Shown here one piece after another: positions 41,715 through 50,307 of a stretch of DNA of 64,000 nucleotides. The notes beneath the pieces were generated by a model. It was not told where the DNA came from. It saw nothing but the letters and a program-made list of their open reading frames with translations, and did no database searches. The DNA is from JADKAV01 sp963769435 (GTDB lineage: Bacteria; Actinomycetota; Actinomycetes; S36-B12; UBA10799), in assembly GCA_963769435.1 (NCBI GenBank), contig CAVYLN010000001.1:496001-560000 (forward strand), read 5' to 3'. The position numbers and the translations under genes were made by a program. Numbering within the stretch: the first letter of the stretch is position 1; each line of letters begins with the position of its first letter.

Positions 41715-43266
41715 TCAGCCCTTGAGCGTTGGCAGCGTGAGTTTGACGCGCGAGAACTTCACTTTGCCGCCTTTGGGGAAGGTGTTGTAGGGGCCGCTCT
41801 GTGCCACGATCTGCAACTCGACCCTCTGCCCCTTGCGCAGGGACAGGCTCACGGCTTCGAGCGGGACGGTGGCCGTGCGCTTCTTCCCGTTCAACGTAAG
41901 TGGGAACGGCGTGATCTGGTTGCCGACGACCTTGCCCTTGTGGACCAGTTGTGCCAGCACCCGGACCTTCTTGTTCCTCGAAGTGCCCTTGTACGCCAGC
42001 CGCAGCTTCGGCGTTCCGACCACCACTGCGGAGCGCTTGGCACGTCACCTTGACACCGACCGATCGCTTGGCCGGAGCCGGGATCGTCGGCCGCAGCACC
42101 AGCGAGAACGTCGGCGAGATACCGGACGGCAACTTACCCGCGTAGGGACCCGACCCTCCGGCCTTCCTCAGCGCCAGAACGCCCTTGCTCTTGGCCCGCA
42201 GTTTGCCCGTGGGCTGACTGTAGGTCTGTTCGCTGCGGTACTTGCCACGCTGATCGATCCAGGTGAACCCCGGCCCGGTGTCGACGCTGGTATCACCCTT
42301 CAGGTACTTGTCCAGCCAGAGCCACGTCTGCTGCAACGGCAAGGTTGATTCGCCGCCTTTCGTGAGGCAGACCCCGTGCCCGCCGCAGAACCACACCATC
42401 TTCACCGGCACACCGTTGGCCTTCAGGACCTTGTAGTTCTCGATGGCCTCGGACGGCGGGAAGAGATTGTCGATCGTGCCCTGGAGGATCAGGGTCGGCG
42501 CGGTGACCTGGGAAAGGACCCTGTCCGGGCCGGCATCGCGCGCGAAGTCCACAACCTCCTTGCTGAAGGTCGTGCCCTTCCTGGCTTGCTCGCGGCCTTT
42601 CAGGATCGACGGGCTGAACGTGTTGCCCGGTCGGGTGGCACCTACGAGCAGCGCGTTCACCCAGGACGACTTGATCGTGTCGGCCTTGTACAGGCTCGTC
42701 TGCAAGGAGTGCCACGCGATCACAGGCACGATCGTGTCGATGCGCTTGTCGATGGCGGCGGTCGAGAACTGGATCCCGCCGCCGTACGACCCTCCAGTCA
42801 TTCCCACCCGGGGGTCGCCGGCGGCGTCGAGCTTCGCCTCGGGACGTTCCGAGACCCAGGAGATCAGCGCGGACACATCCCGGCCCTCGAAGTCGGGATT
42901 GTTCAGTTGGGCCTCGCCGCCGGAGGGCGAGATGCCACGTGGGTTCCAGGTAAGCACGTTGTACCCGGCCCGTCGCAGGTCACCCACTCCGGGGATCGCG
43001 GAGCTGCTCGACGCATCGGGGTTGCTCTGCGCCTGGCCGCCGAATCCGGGACCCTGTAGGACCGTCGGGGCGGTCTGGCCGGGCGCGAGCCCGACGGCGG
43101 GGAACCAGTAGAAGGTGATGTTCGTACCGTCGAAGGAGGTGATCGAGTTGAGGTCCTCTGCGACTGCGGGACCTGCCCCGATCGCTCCTGCAGTCAGTGC
43201 CGTCGCTGCGGCGACCACCGTCGCGCGGAGCATCCGGGAGCCAGCACCGAGGGTGACGAGTTTCAT
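41715..43266 (-). CDS. Secreted S15/CocE-like alpha/beta hydrolase with cationic C-terminal domain, one 1-base indel
   Basis: ATG 43266 (GAAAGG upstream) starts a signal peptide ending AVAED. The hydrolase has GPGFGG, WNPRGISPSGG, GGSYGGGIQF (nucleophile Ser, GxSYGG of the X-Pro dipeptidyl-peptidase/CocE group), LILQGTIDNLFPP (acid) and CGGHGVC (His). From ~430 on a beta-sandwich Lys-rich domain follows (KLRLAYKGTSRNKKVRVLAQ, GKVKFSRVKLTLPTLKG). Frames change near 42030; one surplus base between CQALR and VVVGTPK explains it. Secreted acyl- or aminoacyl-hydrolase; substrate open. Confidence 0.8.
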
Positions 43267-43496
43267 GCGGGACCTTTCGACATATGGCGTTTCGTAACTA
43301 CTCTTGCACGACCAGTGGATCGGGGCCCAGGGAACGCCCGCCGACAGCTCGATACCCACCGTGACAACGGATTCGGCGCCCCCAGCACCGACTGCACTCG
43401 GGACGGTCGTTGCAGTTGCATCGACGGGGCCCTCCGGACTGGACTGCCGGTGTGGAGGCAGTCCAGCAAATACCGGACCAGCAGCGTGCCGGTGGC

Positions 43497-44672
43497 GTGA
43501 GCGACGAACAGCATGTCACCTGGCTCGAGTTGTTCTTCGATCTGGTCTTCGTCGCCTGGATCTCCCTGGTCAACACCGAGTTGCTGGAGAACGAGACACC
43601 GAGCCTGCTGCTCGGCTTCGACGCCACCCTGGTCGCCTTCACGATCTGGATGATCGTGTCGGTGGTCAACAACCGGTGTCCCAGTGGCGGTTTCGTGCGA
43701 ACCGGCACGATGGTCCTCATCATGCTGCTGGTGCTGGTGACGGCACTGACCATCCGGCCCGACGACGGCTTGCGCAACGCTCTCGGCGCCCTCCTGCTCG
43801 GCGTGGTGTATCTGTGCTGCACCGTGCTGCTGCTGGATGTGCGCCGACTGCAGCCGGACAGCCGCCTGAATGCGCCGATCGCGCTCACCGCCGCGGCCGG
43901 CGTCGTGTGCATCGTGGGGGCGCCGTCGGTCGGCGAGGACGTGGGCGGGCTCTACAGCCTGGCTGAGGTGGTCGTGCTCGGCACGGTATTCGCGATCGCA
44001 GCGCTGGTCCTGTTGTCCCGGGAGCGAGCCATGCCCGGCCCCATCCGTCCCGGCCACCTGGACGAGCGGTGGGGTCAGTTGGTGATCATCGTCCTCGGAG
44101 AAGGTTTCCTGGTACTGGCAGAGGTGCTGCTGGGAAGACCAGAGATCCCGAACCCGACACTGTTCGTCCTCATCTTCTTGTGCACGTTCGCGTTCTGGCG
44201 GCTGTACTTCGACAGCGCCATGCGGGTTCCCGTCCGCGAATCGGCGAGGGTCTTCGCCCTGCTGACGACCTGTCATCTGTTCCTCATCCTGGGACTGCTG
44301 ACAGCCTTCGACTTCCTGGCCCAGGGCGTGGGCATCGAACTGGCGTTCCGCGACGACTACCTACTGGGCGGCGGCTCTTTGGCGATCGTGTTCACGATGC
44401 TCGCCGCCATCGGCTACGTGCGCCGTGGCCGCATGGAGAAGGTGATCACGGTCAATCTCCTGCTCGCACTGGCCTTCGTGGTGCTGGCAGTGATCGCCGA
44501 CGGGGACTCCCTGCAGATGACCCACTTCATCGCCATCAGCATGGTGATGATCCTGGCCTACGCCCTGGTCGTCCGGTTCGTCGATCCACGTGCTCGCCCG
44601 CTGCGCGGCGACACCGCACTTGCCGCCAGCGACTCCGACTCGCCTACCGCTTCACCCGCACCGGGCGGGTGA
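43497..44672 (+). CDS. Low-temperature-requirement protein A (LtrA) family membrane protein
   Basis: A 391-residue protein with about ten membrane segments. VTWLELFFDLVFVAWI at the N-terminus is the LtrA family signature (xxxELFFDLVFVxAI), and ERWGQLVIIVLGEGFLVLAE in mid-protein is the second conserved patch. The GTG at 43497 (VSDEQHVTWLELFFD) gives the family's usual short leader; GTG 43452 is possible. LtrA was named from a Listeria cold-growth mutant; the molecular function is unknown. Its last 29 bases overlap the convergent secreted-protein gene. Confidence 0.85.
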   Translation: MSDEQHVTWLELFFDLVFVAWISLVNTELLENETPSLLLGFDATLVAFTIWMIVSVVNNRCPSGGFVRTGTMVLIMLLVLVTALTIRPDDGLRNALGALLLGVVYLCCTVLLLDVRRLQPDSRLNAPIALTAAAGVVCIVGAPSVGEDVGGLYSLAEVVVLGTVFAIAALVLLSRERAMPGPIRPGHLDERWGQLVIIVLGEGFLVLAEVLLGRPEIPNPTLFVLIFLCTFAFWRLYFDSAMRVPVRESARVFALLTTCHLFLILGLLTAFDFLAQGVGIELAFRDDYLLGGGSLAIVFTMLAAIGYVRRGRMEKVITVNLLLALAFVVLAVIADGDSLQMTHFIAISMVMILAYALVVRFVDPRARPLRGDTALAASDSDSPTASPAPGG

Positions 44673-46473
44673 AGCCACCGACGAGCCTGTTCTTGGGCTT
44701 GATGTGCACGCGGTAGCGGCCCTTGGGGACGTTGATGGTCCGCACCTCCTTCGGGCCCTTGGTGGTGTGCCGCCGGACCTTCTTCCACTTGTTCGTCTTC
44801 TTCTGGAATCGCTTCACCGTGAACTTCCAGTTCTTCCCCGGCTTGCGGTTGGGGTTGACGTTCACCCGGAGTTTGCTCTTGCCCTGGACCGCCTTGAGTG
44901 AGACCGTCGCCGCACCCTGAGCCATGTAGTCCTGCGGCATCATGCCCGTGTCACGACCGGCCACGAAAGCGCCCCTGTTGAAGATGGGAAGCTTCGTCAG
45001 CGGGTCTGTCACACCGTCGGGCACGTAGAAGTACTCAGTTCCGAACTGCTGGCACGCCTGGGTCGTGGGCTCCTCCTTGGGGATGACCGTCTCCGACGCC
45101 ATGAGCGGTGCGGGAATCGCCCCCAGCCCCTTGTTGTACAGCGCGACATACGTGGGGAACCGGGGCCAGACCCGGTTGATGTGGACCTTGAAGATCCCGT
45201 AGTGGTAGCACTCGACCTTCTGAGACACCTGGGAACTCGTGTAGAACATCCTCCAGTTGTCGGAGATGCCCTTCCACCGGTCGCTCTTCGGGTTCAGGGA
45301 GCGAAGGTACGCACTCAGTTGGTTCTTGTCCGCCTTGGCGTCGAAGCCACCCGGCCCACCCACCAGGGACGCCATGTTCGGGAACGTGGGATCCGCCGGG
45401 TTTGCGACCTGGAGCGGCACCTTCCAGTTCTTCATCCCAGGCTGACTGTTGAGCGCAGCGAGGGCCTGATCGATCCCACTGCCCCCGCCGGGTTTGTAGC
45501 TCAGACGATCGCTGGTGCTCGGGATCCACATGATCGCGTTGTTGGTGGTCTTGGCCTGCTTCTTGCCCAGGTCGATGATCGCGTCCGAGGGGACCATGGG
45601 TGCCAGGTTCTTCACCTCGTCGGCAGTGTTCGACTCGTAGTCGTCGATGACCTGCTTGAGGTTGACGTCGTCCTTGAGCGCCCGGTAGTACTCGGCCTTC
45701 ATCCAGGTGGCCAGCGCCTCCTGCTCGGCGTAGGCGGTGTACAGGTCGCGCAGGTCGATGGAATCCTGCGCGGTCAGGAAACGGTTGGTGTCCAGCAGGA
45801 CCTTGCCCTTGTTGGCAAGCATCGATGTTGTCGCGCCGGGCAGCAGGTAGTTGTGGATCTTGGGTCCGAGCGAACTGTAGGTCGACTCCCCCAGCGTGTA
45901 CTTGAGCACGAATGTGGCTTGGGCCTCCTCCAACTTCTGCTGCGCCAGGGCGACGTCTCCGCCGGACATCTTCGCCTCGCTCAACTCTTTGGCCCGTTCG
46001 ACCATCGGCGAGAAGGAGAACTTGTAGAGGTCGGTGATTTCCGCACTCCAGTTCCGCAACTGCTTGATGTCGGTCTCGAGTCTCGTGTTGTCCAGGTCCG
46101 TGGTCAGTTCGTCGAGTTTCAGCGTGACGTAGTCCAACTGCTTCTTGATCTCGTCGAGTTTCGTGTTGATCTCGTTGAGCAGCGCCAACTGCTCCGCCGT
46201 GCCGGGCGCTCCGATGACGGCGTCGACGATCCAGTTGAACGCCTTGCCGACGGCCGCTCCGGCGATCTTCTCACCCAGCCATTTCGCGACCACGCCGGCC
46301 ACCGCACCCTCTCCGGGGACGGCGCCGAGGTCCTGCGGAGCGGCCTGCGTCTGACGGTCGTCCGCAGCGATGGCCGGGCCGACGAGACCGATCCCCAGCG
46401 CGACCACCGTTCCACTGGCGATGCCGGTGGCCACGATGGACCGACTCTTGGATGTGCGGATGGGGGTACGGAT
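44644..46473 (-). CDS. Large secreted helical protein with Lys-rich C-terminal domain
   Basis: GTG 46473 is chosen over the upstream ATG 46509 because GGAGA precedes it. A signal peptide (RSIVATGIASGTVVALGIGL..AIAAD) is followed by a hydrophobic Gly/Ala segment (GAVAGVVAKWLGEKIAGAAV), a long coiled-coil stretch (LNEINTKLDEIKKQLDYVTL, then KLDELTTDLDNTRLETDIKQ), further helices, and a region with WIPSTSDRLSY and SDRWKGISDNWRMFYTSSQ. It ends in a cationic beta domain (SKLRVNVNPNRKPGKNWKFT, GRYRVHIKPKNR). Signal, amphipathic helix and coiled coil recall helical pore-forming or surface proteins, but I recognise no family. Confidence 0.7.
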   Translation of the reverse strand: MRTPIRTSKSRSIVATGIASGTVVALGIGLVGPAIAADDRQTQAAPQDLGAVPGEGAVAGVVAKWLGEKIAGAAVGKAFNWIVDAVIGAPGTAEQLALLNEINTKLDEIKKQLDYVTLKLDELTTDLDNTRLETDIKQLRNWSAEITDLYKFSFSPMVERAKELSEAKMSGGDVALAQQKLEEAQATFVLKYTLGESTYSSLGPKIHNYLLPGATTSMLANKGKVLLDTNRFLTAQDSIDLRDLYTAYAEQEALATWMKAEYYRALKDDVNLKQVIDDYESNTADEVKNLAPMVPSDAIIDLGKKQAKTTNNAIMWIPSTSDRLSYKPGGGSGIDQALAALNSQPGMKNWKVPLQVANPADPTFPNMASLVGGPGGFDAKADKNQLSAYLRSLNPKSDRWKGISDNWRMFYTSSQVSQKVECYHYGIFKVHINRVWPRFPTYVALYNKGLGAIPAPLMASETVIPKEEPTTQACQQFGTEYFYVPDGVTDPLTKLPIFNRGAFVAGRDTGMMPQDYMAQGAATVSLKAVQGKSKLRVNVNPNRKPGKNWKFTVKRFQKKTNKWKKVRRHTTKGPKEVRTINVPKGRYRVHIKPKNRLVGGFTRPVRVKR

Positions 46474-46672
46474 CACGGCTTCTCCAGGTGGCCTTGGGGG
46501 GGTTCTCATGGACGACAGCGGCTATCCGATCCCCACCAACGTAGCAACTCAACCCACGAGGTCATCCCCCAGCGACCTGCAACACCGGCTACGCGAGGGG
46601 GTTCACGGCAGTTGTGTAACGTCAAGTCGCACCCCCCGGGTTCCCTGCCGGCCGGGGCGACCCGGCACGTGC

Positions 46673-47527
46673 TCAGCCCTGGATCAGTTCCTGGATGTAC
46701 AGCCCACGATGCACGTCGAGTTCGTGGGAACGGCCGCTGCGAACCACCTCAGCGAACTCTTCGGCGATCGTCCGCCGGATCTGCTCACCCTCCCCGGGGT
46801 CGGCGCTCGGCGCACTGAGCACACCCTCCGGACCGAACACCGCACAGTCCCACACGTACCCGGGCACCACCGACGAGATGTAGGCCTGGCCGACGGCGCC
46901 GCCCGCGTGCACCGTCGTGACCGATACACAATCCAGCGGGTCGCCGGTGAAGTCGATCGACTCGATCCGGCCCGCTACCGCATCGAGCAGGTCCAGGACG
47001 TGCGGACCCACATCGAGCACGGCGCCGTGTTGCAGCCGCCAGGCAGTGGCGAAGGGGCTGCCCGGCAGGAAAGCTCCGGAGATGAAGGAGGTCCGCGCGC
47101 CGTGCACGGGGAAGTCCTTCACCTGAGCCAGGAACTCGCGGATCCGCGAGGAGTATCTCTTGCTGAAGACCATCTGTGTGGGGACGCCCGCGGCATCGAT
47201 CGCGGCGACCACGGACCTGGCCGCATCCAGGCTCAGCGCCAGTGGCTTCTCCAACAGCAACGGCTTGCCCGCAGCCGCGGCGACCGGCGCCAATCGCGCT
47301 TGGACATCAGGAGGCACAGCGAAGGTGACCGCGTCGCAATGGCCCAAGAACTCATCGAAGTCGTCGGTCGCGAACGCGCCGAAGGCCCCGGCGACCTCCA
47401 CTGCCGCCTCGATGCGACGCCCGTACACCGCCGACAGCACCGTGTCCGGGCCCGCGGCCATCATGGGGGCGTGGAACGTGGCTGCCCAGTGCCCGGCTCC
47501 GACCACTCCGACTCGAATAGGATCCAT
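46673..47527 (-). CDS. Gfo/Idh/MocA-family oxidoreductase
   Basis: A 284-residue NAD(P)-dependent enzyme: Rossmann motif GVVGAGHWAATFHAP, then the family EKP motif in PLLLEKPLALSLD and the C-terminal beta-sheet domain with VLDVGPHVLDLLDAV, whose GPHxLD holds the catalytic His. ATG 47527 is the start. Such enzymes oxidise sugars, inositols or their derivatives. It is rather short (family usually 330-380) because the C-terminal domain is compact. No sugar genes are linked. Confidence 0.85.
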   Translation of the reverse strand: MDPIRVGVVGAGHWAATFHAPMMAAGPDTVLSAVYGRRIEAAVEVAGAFGAFATDDFDEFLGHCDAVTFAVPPDVQARLAPVAAAAGKPLLLEKPLALSLDAARSVVAAIDAAGVPTQMVFSKRYSSRIREFLAQVKDFPVHGARTSFISGAFLPGSPFATAWRLQHGAVLDVGPHVLDLLDAVAGRIESIDFTGDPLDCVSVTTVHAGGAVGQAYISSVVPGYVWDCAVFGPEGVLSAPSADPGEGEQIRRTIAEEFAEVVRSGRSHELDVHRGLYIQELIQG

Positions 47528-47644
47528 GCCCCGGATTCTGCCCGATCCGGTGGCCTGTGACTGCCGATCGCCTTCAGCGCCCTTGTCAGGAATGGAGCAC
47601 GCCGGACGACAAATGACCGTTCGCACCACAGAGTGTGAACCACA

Positions 47645-47663
47645 GAAGGATAGCCAAACCTAA
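47645..47663. promoter_or_regulatory. Candidate DtxR/IdeR iron box
   Basis: GAAGGATAGCCAAACCTAA matches 15 of 19 bases of the consensus TTAGGTTAGCCTAACCTAA. It lies 71 bases before the secreted repeat protein start and between it and the divergent oxidoreductase. If real, one or both are repressed by iron-loaded regulator. Confidence 0.45.
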
Positions 47664-47734
47664 CTTTCGGGCGTACGTTGGCCACTGCCTGTTGCCCGAC
47701 GGCGCAGGCACGCTCAAGTAGTGGAGGGCAAGAC

Positions 47735-48394
47735 ATGTTCAACAAGAACCAGAAGGTCGGTCTGTCACCGGCAGCAGCGGTAGTCGCAGTCCTGGCAGTA
47801 GTCGGCCTGGCCGTGGGAACGGCAGCGGCGGACTCCGGCTCAACCGCCCAATCGGTCTCGAAGAAGAGGGTCAAGACCATCGCCAAGAAGCAGGCGAACA
47901 AGGCGATCACCCAGCGCGCGCCGGGACTTTCGGTGCTCTCCGCGGAGACGGCCAAGCCCGTCGGTCCCGCGGGCGGCGACCTGACCGGCGAGTACCCGAA
48001 TCCGACCATCGCAGACAACGCGGTGACCACCGCCAAGATCGCGGATCAGGCGGTCACGACGGCCAAACTCGCTGACCAAGCGGTCACGACGGCCAAACTC
48101 GCCGACAACGCGGTGACCTCGGCAAAGATCGCCGACAGCGCCGTGAAGGCCAGGGAACTCGGCCCGACGCAGTTGGTCACCAACACCATCGCGATCGCGG
48201 CCACCGGCAACGCGACGACAAGCGTGGCGTGCCCGGCGGGAACCCAGGTGGTCAGTGGCGGCGGCACGACCAACAGCTTCCTGGTCTTCAACGTGTCCTC
48301 GTTCCAGTCCGGAAACGGGTGGATCGTCGCCTACCGGAACACGGATGCTGCGGCTCACACGATCACGGCGGTAGCCACCTGTCTGGCGGCATGA
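47735..48394 (+). CDS. Secreted/surface protein with tail-fibre-like 10-residue repeats
   Basis: A 219-residue protein (RBS GTGGAGGG). A signal or anchor (VAVLAVVGLAVGTAAADSGS) is followed by a basic segment (KKRVKTIAKKQANKA), then GPAGGDLTGEYPNPTIADNA and repeats AVTTAKIADQ / AVTTAKLADQ / AVTTAKLADN / AVTSAKIADS. GDLTGxYPNPTI followed by ~10-residue V-T-x-A-K-L/I-A-D repeats is a pattern of phage and secreted fibres, thought to make trimeric beta-helices. A C-terminal ~75-residue head domain with two Cys (VACPAGTQVVSGGG, AVATCLAA) follows. Function unknown, perhaps adhesion. Confidence 0.75.
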   Translation: MFNKNQKVGLSPAAAVVAVLAVVGLAVGTAAADSGSTAQSVSKKRVKTIAKKQANKAITQRAPGLSVLSAETAKPVGPAGGDLTGEYPNPTIADNAVTTAKIADQAVTTAKLADQAVTTAKLADNAVTSAKIADSAVKARELGPTQLVTNTIAIAATGNATTSVACPAGTQVVSGGGTTNSFLVFNVSSFQSGNGWIVAYRNTDAAAHTITAVATCLAA

Positions 48395-48400
48395 GCGACC

Positions 48401-48730
48401 ATGAAAGCGATTCGACGAATGCCCGCTCCCGCTGACAATCAGGAGCCTGAACGACTGGCGAGACCGTCAGCACACCCCAAGCGTCGCTGGGCTCTGATCG
48501 GCCTGGCTGCGACCGCCTCGTTGTCCCTGGGATCGACCGTCGTGGTGCTCGCTGCTGCCAACGACGCCGACGGGATCCCGCCAGCACCACCTGCGGCGGC
48601 AGCCACTGACGGCAAGGCCGAATCGGTGGCGAAGACACCGAACCGTCCTCCGACGCCACCCAAGGACAGCCAGGCATCGAATTCAAGCCCCGCCTCGGAG
48701 GAACCAGACACACCTCCGCAGCCCGACTGA
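48401..48730 (+). CDS. Small single-span membrane protein, Pro/Ser-rich exterior
   Basis: A 109-residue protein starting 6 bases after the repeat-protein stop and so probably cotranscribed. Residues ~29-52 (WALIGLAATASLSLGSTVVV) form one membrane span after a positively charged cytoplasmic end. The outside part is low complexity (PPAPPAAAATDGK, NRPPTPPKDSQASNSS). No domain recognised. It may be an accessory of the upstream surface protein; that is inference from position. Confidence 0.6.
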   Translation: MKAIRRMPAPADNQEPERLARPSAHPKRRWALIGLAATASLSLGSTVVVLAAANDADGIPPAPPAAAATDGKAESVAKTPNRPPTPPKDSQASNSSPASEEPDTPPQPD

Positions 48731-48748
48731 GCGCCGAAGACCGACAGT

Positions 48749-48781
48749 CCACGCCGGCAGCGAACCGCGTTGCCGGCGTGG
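48749..48781 (+). terminator. Hairpin after the repeat-protein operon
   Basis: CCACGCCGGCA and TGCCGGCGTGG are perfect 11-bp arms around an 11-nt loop, 18 bases after the stop of the small membrane protein. No T run follows, as is frequent in high-GC actinobacteria. Confidence 0.7.
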
Positions 48782-48837
48782 CTGCGGCGCCTCACGCGCG
48801 GTGGTCGGGCAGTCACTGCGGGCAGCAGGGGTGCGCG

Positions 48838-49026
48838 TCAGCCACCGAGTGACTTGAAGACCTCGTAGACCATGAAGGCCGGCCAGAAGATCCCCTGGAA
48901 GAAGGCCCAGACGTACTCCCAGAACGAATCCGCCTGCTGCCAGAAGTACACCCAGGCACCGAAGATCCCCAGTCCGTAGATGGCACCCCCACCGGCGGCA
49001 CCGGCGTTGGAATTCTTGTTGCTCAT
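48838..49026 (-). CDS. 62-residue small membrane protein
   Basis: ATG 49026 has a very good RBS (AGGAGGTG). MSNKNSNAGAAGGGAIYGLG leads into two aromatic-rich hydrophobic segments (YGLGIFGAWVYFWQQAD, YVWAFFQGIFWPAFMVYEVF). It matches the composition of small actinobacterial two-span proteins without known function. The head-to-head gene to its right is an SDR (starts 97 bases apart), so they share a promoter region. Confidence 0.7.
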   Translation of the reverse strand: MSNKNSNAGAAGGGAIYGLGIFGAWVYFWQQADSFWEYVWAFFQGIFWPAFMVYEVFKSLGG

Positions 49027-49123
49027 CGAGAACACCTCCTGCCATCCCCAGGCTAGACCCGCACCCCGGGACTGGACCAGACACTCCTGACCGGTCGCCG
49101 GCCCGGCATGTGAGGGTTGACCC

Positions 49124-49901
49124 ATGAGCACCGCACTGGTCACCGGCGCGACGTCGGGGATAGGAAGGCACTTCGCACAAAGACTGGCGGCCGACGGCTA
49201 CGACCTGGTCATCGTCGCCCGCACGACCACCGCGCTGGAAGCGGTGGCCGGGGAACTGCGGACCGCACACGGCGTGCAGGTGGAGGTGCTGCCGGCCGAC
49301 CTGTCCCGGCCCGCGGACTGCCGTCGCGTCGAGCGGCGGCTGGCGACCCGCGGCAAGCCCATCGACCTGTTGGTCAACAACGCCGGGTTCGGCATCTACG
49401 AGGGCGACTTCGCCCAGCACGACGTGGGCGAGGAGGACCAGCTCCTCATGGTGAACGTGAGGGCGGTGATGCGCCTCACCCACGCGGCGCTGGGTCCCAT
49501 GCTCGAGGCCGGCCGCGGTGACATCATCAACGTGTCTTCGGTGGCCTCCTTCGCCCCCGACCCGATGTCGCCCACCTATGCCGCGAGCAAAGCGTGGGTG
49601 ACCTCGTTCTCACAGGGTCTGCGCGAGCAACTGGCGGGCAGCGGGGTGACGGGTCTTGGCCCTTGCACCGGGCCTGGTGCCCACCTCGTTCCAGGACCGC
49701 GCCCGAGTCGAGGCCAACGTTCCAGGGGCGTTGTGGCTCGACCCGGACAAGGTCGTGGACGCAGCACTGGCGGATCTGCGGGGCGGTCACGGGATCAGCA
49801 TTCCGGGACTGCCCTACCGTGCGGTGTCGCTCGCGATGCGATACACACCACGCAGCATCTACCTGCCCCTGGCGAACTCACTGCTGCGCAGGTTCACATA
49901 G
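49124..49901 (+). CDS. Classical SDR dehydrogenase, one 1-base indel
   Basis: About 258 residues. TGATSGIGRHFA is the cofactor motif, NNAGFGIYEG the NNAG motif, NVSSVASFAPDP the catalytic Ser strand and YAASK the Tyr/Lys pair. After LREQLAGSGVTG the frame changes at about 49645; removing one base gives VLALAPGLVPTSFQDRARVE, the usual PG motif after the active site. It resembles the DltE/YqjQ-like SDRs of unknown substrate. One break only, so I regard the gene as intact in the organism. Confidence 0.83.
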
Positions 49902-49956
49902 GGGCTTATCAAATCCGCGCATGGCGCCGAATCAATAGGTGTTGGAGGAGGTCGTC

Positions 49957-50274
49957 ATGGTGATCAGCCCGCAGATCGTTCTGTTCCTGGTGTTCATGCT
50001 GGTCGTCGTGCAGGCGACCCGACTCGACGAGATGCGGCAGCGCAAGCGTGAGGCGAACCTTCACGGAACTGCCCGGGCCACGGACCGACAACCCGCGCGG
50101 GTACCGCGCATCGCCACTGACCAGCGCCGGCACCCCACCCGCCGTCACCCAACTCGGTCTCGACCAGGTCCTTGCGCCAGCGATCTGGCCCGAACCTGGT
50201 CCGATCGTATGGTTGGCGGGCAAGTGGAGTGGATTGTTGCGAAAGACTTCCTTCGCGGCACCGATCAGGAGTAG
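49957..50274 (+). CDS. Small membrane-anchored protein, doubtful C-terminus
   Basis: GGAGGAGGTCGTC precedes ATG 49957 (MVISPQIVLFLVFMLVVVQA), a good start followed by one hydrophobic segment and TRLDEMRQRKREANL. Beyond residue ~35 the frame is Arg/Thr/Pro-rich and out of character, so an indel is likely and the true end is unknown. Only the N-terminus is well supported. Confidence 0.4.
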   Translation: MVISPQIVLFLVFMLVVVQATRLDEMRQRKREANLHGTARATDRQPARVPRIATDQRRHPTRRHPTRSRPGPCASDLARTWSDRMVGGQVEWIVAKDFLRGTDQE

Positions 50275-50307
50275 CGTCTGCCTGGTCTCATAGCGCCTGG
50301 AGGAACC

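Noticed and set aside
45181..46818. Long plus-strand open frame opposite the secreted coiled-coil gene
   Set aside because: Same shadow pattern; the minus strand has a signal peptide, RBS and coiled coil.
48022..48150. CRISPR-like or VNTR array from 30-bp repeats
   Set aside because: The units code for AVTTAKxADx protein repeats with no spacers and only four copies.
47735..48394. Prophage tail-fibre gene
   Set aside because: It has a signal peptide, is only 219 residues and no other phage structural gene occurs around it.
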